Positions 6,644-9,225 of a DNA stretch of 9,225 bases are shown here, piece after piece. The position numbers and the translations under genes are program-made. This stretch comes from Bog-950 sp964620645 (lineage in GTDB: Bacteria > Bacteroidota > Bacteroidia > Chitinophagales > LD1), in the NCBI GenBank assembly GCA_964620645.1, contig CAZUHU010000153.1, forward strand, positions 1 through 9,225, read 5' to 3'. Position 1 is the first letter of the stretch, and the number at the start of each line of letters is the position of its first letter. Below the pieces are notes generated by a model that worked only from the letters and a program-made list of their open reading frames with translations, was not told the DNA's origin and ran no database searches.

Positions 6644-7711
6644 TTATTTTTGAGCCAACGCCTCCGGAGCTTTCTTAGCATCCTCAGGCACATCGGCGGT
6701 AAGTGTGTTCAGGAAGGTAACTATAGCGTTAAGCTGCGCTTCCGTCAAATCTTTGTTTAGCTGTGTTTTACCCATAATGCGCACCGCCTCTTTTAAGTCG
6801 GTTACGCTACCATCATGAAAATATGGTTGTGTTTTAGCCACATTGCGCATGCCGGGTACTTTAAAAATATCCTTGTCCGATGCCTGTTTGGTTAAATCCA
6901 TCTTACCGTTGTCAGTTCCTTTGCTATTGGTAAGCGGACGATAGTCGGTATAAAGGCCAAACTTCTGAAACATGGTACCGCCCAGGTTGCTGCCTACATG
7001 GCACTGGTTACAACCCACCGTAATAAACTGCTTAAGGCCGGCACGTTCATCGGCATTTAACGCCTGTATATCACCTGCAAGGTATTTATCAAAAGCAGAT
7101 GGGGTAATCAATGTTCTTTCAAAAGCGCCAATAGCCTTCTCCATGTTGGCGTATGTCAACGCATCTTTATCGTCAGGAAAAGCCGCTTTGAACATATCCT
7201 TATACTCAGCAATTCCCTTCAGTTTGTTTACTACAAAATCTTTACTCGGCATTGCCATTTCAACAGGATTCAAAACCGGCATGCCGGCTTGCTCTTCCAC
7301 ATCTTTAGCACGGCCATCCCAAAACTGAAAATCGTGTGTGGCAGCATTTAATACTGTTGGCGAGTTACGCGCTCCGAACTTTCCGGCGTCGCCCTTGCTC
7401 GTAGGCAGGTTATCTACACCAAAGGTGCTTAAGTTATGGCAGCTATTGCAGCTGTTGTTACCTGTTTTGCTAAGGCGTGTATCGTAATACAGCATTTTGC
7501 CCAAGGCTATTTTTTCGGGCGTTAGTTTATTATCCGCTTTCTCTGCAGTAGCGGGAAGCGGCTTAAATATAGTCTGGGCATTTTCCAATAGCTCCTTGTC
7601 TTCGGGTGATACTGCAGTTGCGGCTGGTGTTTCCGTTTCTTTTGGTTTGGGGTTATTGCATGCCGCCATAAATAATAGTACGGCTGCGGATAAATACATT
7701 AATCGTTTCAT
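6644..7711 (-). CDS. Di-haem cytochrome c peroxidase (CCP/MauG family), lipoprotein
   Basis: The protein is 355 residues with a lipoprotein signal ending M-A-A-C (Cys18), so it is probably anchored in the periplasm or on a membrane. Two c-type haem sites are present: C-N-S-C-H (88-92) and C-N-Q-C-H (234-238). The family reduces hydrogen peroxide to water with electrons from small cytochromes or cupredoxins; the MauG branch instead oxidises protein residues. From memory of the Pseudomonas CCP numbering (His55, Trp94, Gln104, Glu114, His201), the spacings here are identical for His92, Trp131, Gln141, Glu151 and His238. Met313 is close to the expected haem-ligand Met275 position. The distal His71 position holds Asp108 (G-D-A-G). 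R-N-S-P-T-V-L-N (115-122), F-W-D-G-R-A (130-135) and K-V-P-G-M-R-N-V (284-291) are further family marks. A strong terminator follows the gene and a promoter-like element precedes it, so it is probably transcribed alone. Confidence 0.93.
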   Translation of the reverse strand: MKRLMYLSAAVLLFMAACNNPKPKETETPAATAVSPEDKELLENAQTIFKPLPATAEKADNKLTPEKIALGKMLYYDTRLSKTGNNSCNSCHNLSTFGVDNLPTSKGDAGKFGARNSPTVLNAATHDFQFWDGRAKDVEEQAGMPVLNPVEMAMPSKDFVVNKLKGIAEYKDMFKAAFPDDKDALTYANMEKAIGAFERTLITPSAFDKYLAGDIQALNADERAGLKQFITVGCNQCHVGSNLGGTMFQKFGLYTDYRPLTNSKGTDNGKMDLTKQASDKDIFKVPGMRNVAKTQPYFHDGSVTDLKEAVRIMGKTQLNKDLTEAQLNAIVTFLNTLTADVPEDAKKAPEALAQK

Positions 7712-7743
7712 ACTCCACGGGTTTGGTTCATTAAGAGATGAAA

Positions 7744-7751
7744 CAAAATTA
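7744..7751 (-). promoter_or_regulatory. Candidate -7 promoter element of the cytochrome c peroxidase gene
   Basis: On the minus strand TAATTTTG is an exact match to the Bacteroidota TAnnTTTG element, 32 bp before the ATG, leaving a leader of roughly 25 nt. No clear -33 TTTG lies at the usual distance, so the call rests on one element. Confidence 0.4.
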
Positions 7752-7819
7752 GAGCAGCACTTTAATGCGGAGAATGAGCGAAGTCATTCAATTGCACTTA
7801 TTTGTTAATGCAATCAATG

Positions 7820-9103
7820 TCATATAACGCTGCCTTCGGCAGCCATTTGTTCAGCAGGCTTGAACTCGCGGGCGTAAAACCATACAGCGCTTAAGGAACT
7901 AAGCAGAAAGTATAAGGTAACAACAAAGGAGCCATACGGCATAAAGGAATTTAAACCAAACCACTCCTGCTTCAACAAACAATAAGCTACCACCGCACCG
8001 GCAACGGCAAGCATAGCTATCAAACCATAGGTCTTTTTATCCAAAAAGGAAGTAAAACCAAATATGGCCGTCAACAGAAAAACACCATTGATAAAGGCTT
8101 CCCGTTCGCTTATTTCACCAAACCTGTAAAACAAAAAACACAGCAATAAAAAAATAGCGCTTAAATGCACAATGCTAAATGCACGAAACAGCTTGCTATA
8201 TACGGGGTCGTACTTTTTCAGCTCGTTCATATGGTTTATGGTAAACAGCGGGTAACGCTCCTGCACATCCGCCGGGCGCCAGCCAGTGGGCATAAACCAA
8301 ATACGCAGCTTATCGCGCCAGCTTTGTGTATGCCAGGCATCCGAAATCAAGCTCCACAAATGCTTAAAGTTTATAATGTACGGGTTCCACGTCTGCGCAG
8401 GGCGACGCATACCATACACACAGGGTTCGCTGTCCAGTTCTTCCTGGTAAGTACCAAACAGCCTGTCCCACACTATAAACACCTGGCTGAAGTTTTTATC
8501 CATGTAAAGGTCATTCATAGCATGGTGCACCCTATGGTGCGAAGGGGTTACCAGAATGTATTCTACAAAACCAAGCTTGCCTATATAACGGGTATGGTAC
8601 CAAAACTGGCTGAATAAATGAATAGGGCCTACAATAGCCAGCACTTCAGGTGCAACGCCAAGTAAAGCCAGCGGTATCATCATCAGTGTATAAACATTGG
8701 TTAGCACAGCTATCTCCTGCCTTAGCGCACAGGGCAGGTTAAACTCCTCGCTGCTGTGATGAACAATGTGGTGGTTCCAGAAAAAGTTTACCCGGTGCTG
8801 AAAGCGGTGCGCCCAATAGCCGGTAAAATCCATAAACAAAAAAGTAATGATGTAGGGCCACACGCTTTGCTTTGGCCACTGCATTAAATGTAAATGACTT
8901 TGCAGCCAACTGTAGCTTACAATTACCAGAGTTAAGCCCAGGGTGCTTTTTAAAATGTTGGTCATTCCCGAGGTAAGGCTCGATACCGTATCAACCACCG
9001 GCTGATGTTCCCCTTTCTTCCACCACCCCCACAACATTTCAATTAAAATCAGCAGCAGAAAAACAGGCATAGCTACCAACAGTATGTTTCCGTATGAATC
9101 CAT
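7820..9103 (-). CDS. Alkylglycerol monooxygenase-like membrane hydroxylase (fatty acid hydroxylase superfamily)
   Basis: This is a 427-residue integral membrane protein. It carries the eight-histidine di-iron signature: H-R-F-Q-H (99-103), H-H-I-V-H-H (111-116) and H-H-R-V-H-H (189-194). Resemblance goes beyond the general sterol desaturase pattern. H-H-S-S-E-E-F-N-L...A-L-R-Q (115-129), Q-F-W-Y-H-T (166-171), T-P-S-H-H-R-V-H-H (186-194), D-K-N-F-S and W-D-R-L-F-G-T-Y (212-219), then G-W-R-P (274-277) and K-Y-D-P (297-300) follow the order seen in animal AGMO (TMEM195). A C-terminal set of about four spans (~309-410) gives nearly the same total length. AGMO cleaves ether lipids by hydroxylating the alkyl chain with tetrahydrobiopterin as cofactor. 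The residue after His103 is Arg104, where animal AGMO has a Glu tied to cofactor use, so the bacterial substrate and cofactor may differ. The ATG at 9103 starts directly before the first span (~7-27). The peroxidase gene lies 108 bp downstream on the same strand. Confidence 0.85.
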   Translation of the reverse strand: MDSYGNILLVAMPVFLLLILIEMLWGWWKKGEHQPVVDTVSSLTSGMTNILKSTLGLTLVIVSYSWLQSHLHLMQWPKQSVWPYIITFLFMDFTGYWAHRFQHRVNFFWNHHIVHHSSEEFNLPCALRQEIAVLTNVYTLMMIPLALLGVAPEVLAIVGPIHLFSQFWYHTRYIGKLGFVEYILVTPSHHRVHHAMNDLYMDKNFSQVFIVWDRLFGTYQEELDSEPCVYGMRRPAQTWNPYIINFKHLWSLISDAWHTQSWRDKLRIWFMPTGWRPADVQERYPLFTINHMNELKKYDPVYSKLFRAFSIVHLSAIFLLLCFLFYRFGEISEREAFINGVFLLTAIFGFTSFLDKKTYGLIAMLAVAGAVVAYCLLKQEWFGLNSFMPYGSFVVTLYFLLSSLSAVWFYAREFKPAEQMAAEGSVI

Positions 9104-9171
9104 TATGAGGCGTTTGTTGTAAAGGTGAGGATTCTTTGGGGTGGATGCAAATGAGCGAACCGCTACTTCCT

Positions 9172-9204
9172 AAAAACAAAAAACCCCGCTGTTAAGCAGG
9201 GTTT
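9172..9204 (-). terminator. Intrinsic terminator of a minus-strand gene beyond the right edge
   Basis: AAACCC-C-GCT (9181-9190) pairs with AGC-A-GGGTTT (9195-9204) around a GTTA loop, with one C/A mismatch. On the minus strand the stem runs into TTTTTTGTTTTT (complement of 9172-9183). It lies about 70 bp before the AGMO-like start, so that gene should have its own promoter in 9104-9171. No convincing promoter was found there. Confidence 0.75.
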
Positions 9205-9225
9205 GTTTGTGGTGTGGGAGGGAAT

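Noticed and set aside
7772..7814. Two short inverted repeats (GAATGA...TCATTC and ATTGCA...TGCAAT) between the AGMO-like and peroxidase genes
   Set aside because: Both stems are 6 bp, one has a 12-nt loop, and neither has a T-run. They could be an operator or terminator remnant but cannot be told from chance.
8165..8617. 150-codon open frame on the plus strand
   Set aside because: It lies fully inside and antisense to the AGMO-like gene, whose histidine motifs and spans leave no doubt about the coding strand. The predicted protein has no recognisable feature.

Overview
The window looks like a stretch of Bacteroidota chromosome, of the Chitinophaga/Sphingobacterium/Flavobacterium type. The evidence is AT-rich spacers, one lipoprotein whose mature end begins Cys-Lys-Lys-Asp-Glu (the surface-export signature of this phylum), a TAnnTTTG-type promoter element, and the gene families present. 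The genus cannot be told from the sequence. No mobile element, CRISPR array, tRNA or rRNA was seen, and no spacer exceeds about 125 bp.

Left half, plus strand (1-5411): four genes read in one direction. First comes the 3' end of a probable family 2 glycosyltransferase. It overlaps by 4 bp a 947-residue polytopic membrane protein that resembles the TMTC/GT-C glycosyltransferases and ends in TPR repeats. After a 118-bp spacer with a terminator-like hairpin come a secreted arylsulfotransferase-like protein and, 36 bp further on, a cytoplasmic PAPS-dependent-type sulfotransferase. Together they suggest building, transferring and sulfating a surface glycan or glycoprotein. That joint role is inferred from gene order and is not shown by the sequence.

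Right half, minus strand (5430-9103): three genes read toward the left and converge on the sulfotransferase gene. From right to left they are an alkylglycerol monooxygenase-like (fatty acid hydroxylase superfamily) membrane protein, a di-haem cytochrome c peroxidase lipoprotein, and a beta-helix lipoprotein with duplicated Asp/Gly-rich motifs. A strong intrinsic terminator separates the peroxidase from the beta-helix lipoprotein. The spacing suggests separate transcription units rather than one operon. A second intrinsic terminator at the right edge belongs to a minus-strand gene beyond the window.

Points most worth following up: the peroxidase has Asp where the distal haem His is expected, in an otherwise gap-free match of key residues; the TMTC-like protein carries a large extra hydrophobic block; two mechanistically different sulfotransferase types sit side by side; and the AGMO-like enzyme lacks the Glu tied to tetrahydrobiopterin use in animal AGMO.
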